The translations under genes and the position numbers were made by a program. A model generated the notes under the pieces. It had not been told where the DNA came from. It saw only the letters and a program-made list of their open reading frames with translations, and did no database searches. Positions 39,101-51,100 of a stretch of 64,000 bases of DNA are shown in pieces. The stretch is from NCBI GenBank assembly GCA_030248195.1, contig JASAND010013342.1:1-64000 (forward strand), in the 5' to 3' direction. Each line of letters opens with the position of its first letter. Position 1 is the stretch's first letter. The DNA is from Trissonchulus latispiculum. Its lineage: Eukaryota; Nematoda; Enoplea; Enoplida; Ironidae.

Positions 39101-42100
39101 GTATTTTACAGGCTAGTTTTTGCTTATGTACAACCTGCCTACGAAGACTCATATGTATTTTACATGCGACGAAGGAGCACTTTTTGTTCTTGTTTTCTAT
39201 TATTTTATATATGTATACATATCTTTCAACAGTAGCAAGAAAGCCAACCACAGCACTCCACAACCACTTTGAGCATGCAGTTCTATGACAAAAGTTGCTC
39301 AGCTCGCTTAGGGCTTTCATTTGGTACCAAATTTGACCACTTTTGAAAAATTTCATTTTTGACCGAAAATCGCCTAAGTCCCCACCCCCACACCACCCCA
39401 CAGCACTCTACAGCCACTTTGAGCATGCAATTCTATGACAAAAGTTGCTCAGCTCGCTTAGGGCGTTCATTTGGTACCAAATTTGACCACTTCTGAAAAA
39501 TTTCATTTTTGACCGAAAATCGCCTAAGTCCCCACCCCACCCCACCACAGCACTCTACAGCCACTTTGAGCATGCAGTTCTATGACAAAGGTTGCTCAGC
39601 TCGCTTAGGGCTTTCATTTGGTACCAAATTTGACCACTTTTGAAAAATTTCATTTTTGACCGAAAATCGCCTAAGTCCCCACCCCACCCCACCACAGCAC
39701 TCCACAGCCACTTTGAGCATGCAGTTCTATGACAAAAGTTGCTCAGCTCGCTCAGGGCATTCATTTGGTACCAAATTTGACCACTTTTGAAAATTTTCAT
39801 TTTTGACCCCATGACCTCCCACCGACCTGACCCTCCAGATGGCAAAGTGGAACCAGCACAGCAAGATGGGTGGGTCAGACGGCAAAACGGATGCCAGGAA
39901 TGAGCTGGGCGCACCAGAAAACCCCTATAGACAATGTTTTGTCATGCTATGTACAGTCCTATATGGTGTTCCCGGAAGTCGGTACCGACCGGACCCTCCA
40001 GACGGCAAAGTGGAACCAGCACAGCAAGATGGGTGGGTCAGACGGCAAAACGGACACCGGGAATGAGCTGGGCGCACCAGAAAACCCCTATAGACAAAGT
40101 TTGGAGAGGCAAAGTAAAGCCTACTATGGACCTCCGGGAAGCGGTTACCGACAGGACCCCTCAGACGGTCAAGTGGAACCAGCCCAGCAACTTGGGTTAC
40201 TCGGGCAGCAAAACTGAAAGCGGGAATCGATTCTCCGTCCCAAAAAACCTTTGTATACAAAATTTGAGCCACCCATGTAGCAAAATAAGCGAAAAAATTA
40301 AGTTCAAAGTTCGACCCAAAATTCACCAACTTTGGCCGGCCAGTACCGAAAAATTACGGTCGAAGACGGAAAATCATATAGCATTTGAACGACCCCGATA
40401 TGTGTACTGTTTAACCATATAGTCAGTATTGCCCCATATATAGCCCAATCTGACTTATTAAGGCGCCTTTGAAGCATACTTTTTGGCCATTTTAGCGTTT
40501 TGGCCGACTTTGGCCCCCAGCCAAAAATTTTTTCCGGCCCTGGGAGGCATAAAAACTAGCTTATTTTCTTATTTTTGTTTTGTACTACAAGAATATATGG
40601 GTTTCATAGGCAAAAATTTTTCTATCTGTAGTTATTCAAGCTACAAAACCCCCTTATGAGACATCAAAAGCGAGAAACCGGAAAAAAACATCACTCTCGT
40701 AAGCGATTTTTGGGACAACTTTTTAACGGAAAGTGGTACGGGGATGAAACTTGGCAAATATACTAAACTCGACACGTACAATTTTTTGCGCACATAATCT
40801 GCGCAGGATCTGCGCAGGAATCTGCGCAGCTTCTGCGCAGCCTTGTTTTACACGGTCATTCGACCATTTTCACTCATATTATATTAAGCGGTGTGTGGTC
40901 AAGAAAAGTCAATGTCACAACCAAAAATCAATATTTTCAGCAAAGACAAATTACTCAAATAACCCAGGAAAGCCCGAGAGGCTCGTGCGGCCCGAGTGGC
41001 TCGAGTCAGGTCGGCTTCAAAAGAAAACTCGGGCCGGGCCGATTCACTAAAAACTCGGGCCAAGCAGGTATCGGGCCAGCCCGAGCCCGAAGCCCGCTTC
41101 ACGGCCCTGGCACAACTAAAACCAAAGGACATAAATATTGATTTCATAAAGTACATTGTTCAGAGAGAACAGTTTCAAAAAATCTGCGACATAACTATGG
41201 AGTTTGCAAAGCAGTTTCTGGCACAGTTTAACAGTAATGCATTACGCCTGCCCAAAACGTATGTACCTGTAATTGTAGTGTATCGGAATAGCGACGAGTG
41301 GTGCTTCTACAATTGTTTGGTTAAACAGTCGTGCTAATATCCTTCTGTTTCCTTGTAAAAAAGAACAGAAACCTCATAAAATTTTAGGAAGCTGCAATTG
41401 CAAAATGAGATCAAATAGAAGAATGCAACGGTTACCGACCTTCTAGGAGAGCCATCCTCAAGAGGAGGTATCACAAGCACACGCACAGTCACTGAAGTAT
41501 TGAGCAATTCAGCCAACCGCTCCTGACTCAGAGCAGCAACAGATACTTTACAAATCTAAAACGTAACATGAAGCACATAGAAACAAAAAAGCTCCCTCAT
41601 CCCGTCCAAAACAAATCTATATTAACAGATCTGTGTAGGTAAGTTGTACAGGTACAGAAACAGATCCATAAAATAGATATGAGCAAACATTTAGCGTGAA
41701 CGGTAAAAAGTACCAACATACTGGTACAAAGTTAAAAAAACTAAAGTTTGACACAAAAATGTCCATAGAAAACTGTAATGCTGAGTCAAATTAAGTGTAA
41801 CCAATTCGATCGCCAATGGAGGAAGCGGTATCTGTGTCATCGTCAAGGCAGGCCCCCTGTCCATCTCAGCCACCCGGCTGGAAGGCATTGCTCCAGCTTC
41901 AGATCAGAAATCACAGCGGTGGCCCGTGCACTGAACTGGTTAAACCAGAACCTCGACCCGCAGACACCTACGTCGATCAGAATTTGCACTGACTCGCAGT
42001 CAGCAGTCAGGCTAATTAAGAGTGGAATCAAAGCCTCGTTCAGTGCCATCCTCTTAGAAGTCTGGAACGGCCTCAGGGCACTGTCGGCCCACCGCCTAGT

Positions 42101-45100
42101 AATCCAGTGGGTCCCGGGACATGCCGGCCTGCCTGGCAACGAGACGGCTGATCGCCTTGCTGGCGAGGGTTCAGCATTTCCACAGGAGGACATTCCGCTT
42201 GACATTTCTACCGCAAAATCTATCACCAAGCGCCACTTCCGACAAAAATGGATTTCCTCACCCCAACACCCAAGAGCGGCAGCAATCTATCAGAACCAAG
42301 GACCCTTGCCCCCGGACCGGGAAGCAGGAATGGCCAGAGCAGATCGGGTACTCCTCAGTCAGCTCAGGTCCGGCAAAACCTGGCTCCTGACCTCCTATCG
42401 CCACTCTATTGACCCCGACAGCTACCCAAACCCCCTATGCCAGCACTGCTCCTCTGGAGAGGAGGATGATGTTGAGCATCTGATTGTCAGGTGCCCAAAG
42501 TTTGCCCGCGAACGATTGCTACAACTGGGAACCTCACCGGATCTCTCCTGCCTCAGGGAAAAACCTTGGGCGGTTCTTCGCTTCCTTAGTGGCAGCGGGC
42601 TTCTGGCTCGCCGTGTCCAGGATTTGCCTGATCGACCACCTACGACGACGACGACGATTAAGTGTAACCATTTAGATACAGTAACTGTACCCAAACACTT
42701 CATTTGTACCATGCCTGGCTAATGGAGGGGTGGACGGGGGACCATCCCTGGTTCCGCAATGGACGCACTAGGTTTTTGCATCAATTTATGCACAGGAACC
42801 GGATCGAAAATTCAGGACCAAAACGAACAATCTTCGTGCACCGGATTCAATTTTCATGGTGTCAATGGGTTTCAAGGGTTTCAATTCAAGAGACGCACCA
42901 AAATTCAATCCCTCCTCGTCGAAATATATAGTATGCCCAGGTATGATTTTTACAAACTGTTGTATATTATTATAAAGCAGCCAATATTATCATGATCGGA
43001 GATACCTCAACAAGTCTACTGCCCTGCCGTAAACCAGCCTGCCAGGCAAACCCGTATAATTCAACATCCGACACGATTCCTTCGTGCTGAATATGAAAGC
43101 CCAGCTGGCCGGCAGCATTGCGACGTAATATCATTTCTTGGGTCTAAACGAAGAAGGAAGCACAAAATCTGACAAAAATAGCACGCTCGTGATAGCATAA
43201 AAGAAGATTTGATAGAAGCAGACAGTTAAGTAATTATTAATCTAATTAATTAATTAACAGTTAAATGCTTAAGTTGAAGCTAGGAAATCCTGGAGCAAAG
43301 GGAAAAAGTGTGTTATGCAAAGCTCTAAGGTGAAATGTTGGGTCATTGTATTTTCAGGAATTTCCGGAAACAGGTATATAAGCTTCTACAATGAAGGCTT
43401 ACTTCACAGCCTTTGGTCACATGTCTGAGCCGTTCCAAAATTTCGGCCATTTCATTCTCTTCATCTTCTGGACTTCGAAAGATAATCACATCACCATGGT
43501 CATAGTAAAGCTTCAGACTGGAATACGCAACAGAAAATATGGATGATAAAATTTATAACAGAAACACACACCTTCTTGGAAACACAAGTATCAAAGCAAC
43601 AGTCTACGCCATTGAATCAAACCTAGTACTACGGAAACGATAACACACGCTGAATGGTCTAATTGATTAAGCACCTGGCTAACGATTCTGGACGTCAGTC
43701 CGAGGTTCGATCGAATCCCCGCAGCCACAAGGCTTTCACAAATCCCCTTGAGCAAGGGACTAAGCCCATATCGGTTCGCCGTTGGCTCCAGCTCCGTAAC
43801 TGGTCGGTAAATGGGTTCCACTGTGGTGAGAAGGTAACAGGAGCCTGTGCTCTGGCGTAATGCCTGATGAAGGGCCGGCCTGGCCTGGAGAGCACCTTGT
43901 CCGCGGTGGCTGGGCAGAACCCAACTGGAAGAAGGCAACGATGGACCCCTCAGTCCCCCGGGTGCCCCTTTCTTTTGGCAACGAATGGCTCTCAATCCCC
44001 CTGGCTCCTGGTATGGGGCCCAACTCCGATACGGAGACTCCCTCTCAACGGACACTCCTCCCCATGGACTATATGCTATCCGGGGAACAGTCGGGTTTTT
44101 GCCTAGAGGTACCGGGAAACCAGCCTACTGGTGCCTCATCCTTTTAATGGCTGGTGACATCGAACGTAACCCCGGCCCCCCACCCAACCCCAAATGGCCG
44201 TGCCCCATCTGCGGACTGAATGCGCAGAGAAACTGTGTTTTATGTGACTCCTGCAACGGCTGGGTACATAAGAAATGCTCAGGGCTACAGAATCTCAGGG
44301 ACTATTCTGTCGGCTGGCGATGCCCAAACCGCCTGCCAGCACCCCTCAGGACCCCAGCCCCTCACGGACCTGGACCCCCTCAGCAACTGCCTGCCCCAAC
44401 GGCTGCCAACCAGATCCCACCTGGCCGACCTGCTAATCCACCTCCACTCTTACGCGGGCTTATGGCTGACCCTGCGAGGCCCAAAAGGAAGCCGCTGCGA
44501 ATACTGCAGTGGAATGCCGGTGGATTTGCACGAAAGTCGGCCTGGGTGGCCAAATCCCTCAACGACCTAGACGTAGACGTTGCCCTTATTCAGGAATCCC
44601 ACTTCACGAATCTGACAAAGCCACCTCAGGTCCCCGGCTACTCCGCAGAATGGCAAAATCGACGCGCCGGACGTGCCGTCAACCTCCCCCCTAAAGGGGG
44701 CGGTGTTCTGACTCTGATCAGAAATGGACTGAAATATAGCCGAATCCAATCCGCCCTGACTGCCCCTGCAGACGACAACAGCGACGCATTGGGAATCAAG
44801 CTGCATACGAAGGAAGGCGATATAACAATTGTGAATATCTACCTTCCCCCAATTCAGCGGCAAACGGCGGAAACCCGACCCGGGTACAAAATTTTGACCC
44901 CTCCTATCTTCCTACCGGCCCAAATGTCATCATTGCCGGTGACTTTAACGCTCACTCTACTACCTGGGAACCCGGGCGCCAAGGCGATGAACCTGGTGAC
45001 ATCATTGATGAATGGCTTGTCGAAGAAAGTATGACGGCACTCAACAGCGGAGAGGTGACACGTCCGGGCGTCACACCTCAGGAAGGCGGAACTGCCCCTG

Positions 45101-48100
45101 ACCTTACGATCGTCCACTCCTCCAGATCGCCCACTTGCACTTGGAAAGTGCTCCCTGACTCGCTATCCGACCATCTACCCATACTATGCCAATTCCAGCA
45201 CTACAGAACGACGTCTGGCCAAGTGCGAAACAGAAAAAGGTTCAACTTCGGAAAGGCCAATTGGCCTAAATTCAAACAGCTGCTTGAAGAACGAATACGC
45301 CATGCCCCACCCGGCTGGCGTGCATAAAGCGAACCAGTTCCTGTCAGAAGCCATCATCAGCGCTGCAAAGCGATCAATACCACTACTGAAACCTGGAAAT
45401 ACAGTGCCCTGGTGGTGTCCTGAAGCCGAGGCCGCGGTGAAGCGGTGCAAAGAAGCCCGACTGCGCGCAAGGCATGATCCCAGCGCCAAACCTGAAGTTA
45501 CCCGAAGACGACAGGAAGCCATCCAGGTCATCTCAAGAGCCAAGCAACAGGCCTGGAGCAAATTCGCCAACAGCCTCTCCGTGAAAACAGACCCCACAAA
45601 AATCTGGAGAACTATCCATGCCCTGGACGGTCGAAGGTCCAAGCAAAACCCTGATCTGGCTATGTCTCACGGCGGTTCCCTGCTTCACTCCGATCAGCAG
45701 AAGGCAAATGCTTTCACCAAGGAATACGCGAAGGTCAGCTACGTGAAACTTGGAAACTCGGACAGGCTGGTGGATTTGGAAAACAAACGGAGCTTTCAAC
45801 AGTCATGCAACTGCCCAACAAACCCAAATTCAATCATGTGCAATCCTTTCACGGAACTGGAACTGGAAGGAGCCATGCGCCAACTGCAGCCGAGAAAAGG
45901 AGTTGGGCCGGACCAGATAGCAAATGAAATGCTCAGAAATCTACCTGCTGCTGGCCGAATATACCTGCTGAACCTGTTCAACGAATCCTGGCGCAGAAAA
46001 CAGATACCGCGCCGTTGGAAGGAAGCAACCATCATCCCGCTGCTGAAAAAGGGCAAACCGGCTAGCGAGATCTCATCTTACCGTCCGGTGAGCCTGACCA
46101 GCTGCACAGCGAAATTGATGGAACGAATGGTGCAGGCCCGACTGCAGTTTCACCTGGAATCTGCCCACTGTCTGGACCATCGGCAAGCCGGATTCAGAGG
46201 ACTAAGAGGAACGGAAGATCAAATCGGAAAAATAATCCAGTCTATCGCGGATGGCTTTCAGCAGAAGCCACCGGCGAAGCGCACTGTCCTTGCGCTTATT
46301 GACTTCGCAAAAGCATTTGATACTGTCCTCCGACCGCCACTACTGCTGAAACTCAGAAGAAGCGGGGTACCCCTGTGCTGTGTGAAGTGGATCCACGAAT
46401 TCCTGTCGGACAGGAAGGGAAGTGTGAGATTCAATGGAAGGAAGGGAAAGTCAAAAATCTTTTGGCAAGGGGTTCCACAAGGGTCAGTTTTGTCGCCAAC
46501 GCTGTTCATCGTCTTCATTAACGATATACTCCAACATTTGCCCGAAGGCGTGGAGGCAAGTATCTACGCAGACGATTTGGCGCTGTGGGCTTCAGACTCG
46601 AATATTGAAAAAGCTGAAGCCAGACTGCAGCGTGCCCTCCACTCCATCGAAGAATGGTCCAAAACCTGGAGACTAAATATCAACGTCGGGAAGTGCCAGT
46701 GCTGTATCTTCACCACCCAGAACAGCCAAGCCAAGCATATCCCAAAGCTGACCCTACTCAACCAGCAACTGCCATTCGATCCGAACCCGGTATTCCTAGG
46801 AATCACATTCGACTGGAAAATCAACTTCAATCAACATATACGGAATCTGACGAGTCGGTGTATGCCGCGACTGGCAATCCTGGGAGCACTCAGCAGCAGA
46901 CACTGGGGACCACCGAAGGAAGATCTCAGGATAATTTATATCACCTACATCCGATCGCTCATGGAATATGCGATGGGGTCTTGGCACCCATCCACACCAG
47001 CCTCATGGAACGAGCGACTGGAGAGGATACAGAATACTGCGGCAAGAAAAATAACTGGCTGTCTCAGATCTACTCCCACCGGTCACCTGCTACTAGAATC
47101 TGGCCTGCCTCCAATTATATAGCCTACGTGCGGAAGAACTCACTGCGGCAGGCTATCAGAAGGCCATCAGATTGCCTCCAGATAATCCTCGGCATGCGGC
47201 GGCCACCCACGCTGTCTGACAACGTCTGAAGTCCCAGGACTCCTGGAGGCCGCGTGGGGAGAAATATGCCAGTGACATCGATCTATCCAATGTACCAGTC
47301 GAACCGCTTACCCTCCCGGCTCTGTCAGGACCCTATATTAAGGAAGCAAACGTCACCTTCAACGACTCTCTCCACAAACAGCTGCCATGCAAAAAGGACT
47401 GTCTGCCGGAAAACCTGCGGACCACCACACTGGAAACCTTGTCCAAACTCCCACCCTCAGACCTGAACATCTGGACAGACGGGTCCGTAAAGGATTCGTT
47501 TAGGAACGGTGGAAGCGCTGCCATCATCTGCGATGGTGACGGCAAAGTGATTACTGAGCTTCACTCTCCTGCTGGCTTAATCTGCTCGAGCTTCAGGGCA
47601 GAAATGCAAGCACTACGGATGGGAATCAAATGGGTGGTCTCTCAACAAGTCCGAAATCGTGAAATCAGGGTATGCACAGACTCGAAGTCGGCCATCCAGC
47701 ACCTGATGTCAGGCCCAAATAGCCAAAAATTAGCTATCACCATTGAAATCTGGAGCCTTATCAAAACCCTCAGCGATTTTGGAAACCATCTAACCGTCCA
47801 GTGGGTGCCAAGTCATGTTGGTATCCACGGAAATGAGCTTGCGGACGTTGCCGCCAGTCGGGCGAGTGGAGCCCGCCAAGACGAGTGTGCAACTGATCTC
47901 ACTACTGCTAGAGCAGCTGTCAAACGACACATCAGAGCGAAGTTCAGCGAAATATGCAGAAATACCGATGTTCAGCGAGTCTACGAAGGAAACCAACCGG
48001 TCAAACAGCATCTGGAATCCCCCCCTGAGCCGACGAGAACGAACGATACTCTCACAATTACGTTGCAAGGGTCACTCCCAAATCCTCCGCAGCTATCGGC

Positions 48101-51100
48101 ATAGGGTTGGTCAGGCGGACTCGCCCATCTGCCTTGACTGCCAGTCTGCCGAAGATGACCTTGAACATCTCATCCTACACTGCCCGGCCTTGGGTGGACC
48201 TAGATCCAGGTGGCTTGGGGTAAACCCGAACCTGGAAGTCCTATCGAGGGAGCCCGTCTCTGTTACATATTGGTTTCCTCCGGGATCTGTCCGTCCCAGT
48301 CATATTAAGCCTCCTCAGACGACCCACGATCAGAAGAAGAAGAAGAAGAAGAAGAAGAAGAAGGGCCGGCCCTCCTTCCACAGATGTTGTCACTCTTGGC
48401 TTCGGCTGTGAAACTGGAAATAAGCACCGGCACCCTACAACCTTCTGTTGGTTGGAGTTCTCTCCAGGGGTTACTTTACCTCTTTACCTTAGTAAGAAGT
48501 TCTTAACCTGTGGACGTATGCTGATTCGGGTATTTGCAGCAAACTTTGACAGTCTGTTTACTCAAGTCTTATAATCTATCAGCGACAAGTATATACAACT
48601 TTTCTCTAAAAGCTAAATTTTCACGCCGCGATTGTTCTGTAATATTTCCAGGCTGAACGATGTTATTGTAGCCAACTTGAAAAAATTTCAACGACAAAAT
48701 GAGTTATTAAACCAGCAGCACCGAACCAGCACATTAAGGGGCGGGATCTACAAGTTTAACTAAAATGTGGATTCTAAAAAAGCTAGCTAGTCTTTTCTCA
48801 CATAGTAGTACTAGGTTTGCTTTATAGAAGTTTAAAGCAGAAAAATTTCCACGCAGTGTACCATCCTGTAGTGTAAAGCCTTCGCAAGTTCATGTTGTCG
48901 AACCAGAAATCAATGCAACATGCATACAAACTTTGCTTCGCTCTGATCGCTGTGTACAAGGGACGATGCCCATATTTTCAGAGATAAACTTCACATCAAA
49001 GAATCCTACACACAAATTTTCGGCGAATAGACAAATTTTTACCACGTATTGGCGACATGCAGCTAGCCTTTTACATCTTACATCTAAGCAAGCACACTAA
49101 ACAAATGACCAAAACCCGCGCCGCTTGACTACACCTAACCGCAATTAAAGCCAGATAATAGGTAAAAACTAGGGTACGCTAGGGCAGCCTATCTTATTAG
49201 TTCGAAACAGGCGCATGGGCCCCAGGCAACGTTTTGCAAAATTGCAAATGTTTACATACCTATCATAAAAAGTGGGGATGCTGAAAAATGTCCTAGTAAC
49301 ATTCTATTCTCGTGGTAAACTGTTTTTAATTTGGTGAAACCATGAATCCAAAACGTTGCCTTCTTAAACGTTTAGCCTAGATAGGTTGGCTAACTATGGG
49401 TTAAAAATAGCTCTTTCCAAAGATGAAGCAGCCAACCCACTCCTAGCCTTCCCTCCCACCACAAACATCCTCCTCAAAAGCTCGTTGAAAAGTAGATGAC
49501 CGTTTGGTTCAAAATTTTGCGATTAAAATATCACTTAGAAGACCAAATTTTCAAAACATTTAACCTAGTTTAACCATACAGTTTCCACAAGCCCAGTAGA
49601 ATAAACCGTCACCTGTAAAAACTTGAGGTTACACACCTATTCCCGTGAGAGGTCCAGCCAATAATGGACAGGTTGGAGGTAGCAAAAAGGGCTTCCCGTG
49701 ATCGCTGCTCAATAATAACCAGATAATCAGCAGATATGCCAAGGTATGCTTCTACCGGATGTGAAATGCTGAAGTCTTCCACCTGGATATAGGAAAATTA
49801 AAGTCACGCAGTTTGTTGCAAATACAGGTTTTGCTACGTAAGAGATCCAATTCTGTACCTTATTGCATCAATCATAATGGTGAGTGCAGCTATGTATCTC
49901 TTTCTCTTTTGGTGCAATGCTGCTGAGTGACGAATTTTTGGCGAAACCGTAAAATCTGAAATTTTATAAACTACTATTTTCGGATTTATTACGAAAACGT
50001 CCTTTCCATGCTACTTCCATGGTTCCATGGTCCATGCTACTTCCGTGATATAATGGTATATGGATAGCTGCACTGCTGCAGTCAGCACAACCAGAGCCTA
50101 ATCAAAGTACATTTTTCTAGTTTCTACCATATCAGTACAGTGAGTTACAAAATTTCTACAGTCTGTTGATACTTTCTCAAACAGTATCCGTTAAAGTCAC
50201 CAACATGGCAGAAGCACAGTTGCAAGCTAAAGCGAAGTTGGAGTTTAATAAAGTTTCATTGTAGGTCTTCATAATCAAAGTGAGGATAGTAAGCAACTGG
50301 ATGGCTATCTTCGAGCAGAATAATATGTCACCATCTGGTTTCGAACAGTAATATTTTGCTTTTATGAGACCGTTGTATGTGAAAATAAGCTAAATCTGTG
50401 TCTATCGAATACGGATAAAGGGTTCTCGGTCCTGAATCAGGCAGGGACGATCACTACGAACAACAGTGACGATTTTAGATATTCCTTATTATTTCAAAAA
50501 GGTAAGGACACGCATGCTCTAGCCTTGCGAAGAAATTAGCTGGCTACAAGACAAAGTAGGGCCACATTTTTCCCTTAACAGAAGACAAAACACAGCAATA
50601 TACGGGACGAACCTGAACTTCCCAAACAATTGCACCTCGAACTCGTGATCCAAGCAACAACTTGGGTCTGGGGCGATCCTTCTTTCGGCTCCCTAAAAGT
50701 TTGCCTAAAACAAACAGCAAAACAAAAATGTAAAAACGAACATTAAATTATTAGGCCTATTCAGTGGAGTGGCCTTAGACGTCTTTAGCAATTAAAAGTG
50801 ATGCGCATTATATAGGCAAGAACTTGAAGAAATATTACCGAGCAAAGTAATTCTCAAAAGAACAAATTTTCATACACCAAGTAAGCGGATCCAAAATCTG
50901 AGTTCAAACACATACTACTTTCTTCTACTTACTCGATTGCTACGGTAAAGCTTTTGAGCTTTAAAGGTGGTGGTAGAGATAGTTTTGTTCAGGCTTTCGT
51001 GGTGATATTTAAAAAAGCTTTAAATTTCGCAATTTTGGGAGTTGGAAAGAGCTTTGTACTTAGTTTTAAAGCTTATGGTGAGGACATTCACATGAGTTTA

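Larger units (their letters stand above)
36890..40335. repeat. Tandem segmental duplication, copy B (about 3.45 kb)
   Basis: Partner of 33316-36889. Homology ends where GGCAGGCCAG becomes GGCCGGCCAGTACC near 40335, after which an older, more diverged tail copy continues. Confidence 0.9.
43881..48359 (+). mobile_element. Near full-length non-LTR retrotransposon: 2A-like, PHD-like, APE endonuclease, RT, RNase H
   Basis: Target duplication GAAGGGCCGGCC at 43869-43880 and 48360-48371; 3' tail (GAA)9. Domain order: 2A-like motif (44156-44179), PHD-like zinc finger, APE-type endonuclease, reverse transcriptase with YADD, RNase H and a terminal CxxC...H...C. An RNase H domain after RT fits the I-type group of LINEs, but clade cannot be fixed without a tree. 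At least four frame breaks (near 44880, 45290, 47117, 48035) and a TGA at 47217-47219 make it inactive. Antisense to SIPA1L within intron 11. Confidence 0.93.

Noticed and set aside
35500..40422. Many 60-160-codon frames within the satellite blocks
   Set aside because: The same frames recur in each monomer of the 147-bp and 163-bp tandem repeats and stop at repeat borders; they are by-products of the repeats.
40996..41337. 113-codon + strand frame starting in a GC-rich repeat
   Set aside because: Its first third is GGGCC-repeat sequence and the rest shows no family motif; no matching splice partners were found.
43860..44147. Alternative 95-codon frame at the LINE 5' end
   Set aside because: It overlaps the frame that carries the 2A-like motif, PHD-like finger and endonuclease and shows no motif of its own.
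48333..48371. Lys-rich protein tail (run of K)
   Set aside because: It is the translated (GAA)n 3' tail of the LINE, not coding sequence.
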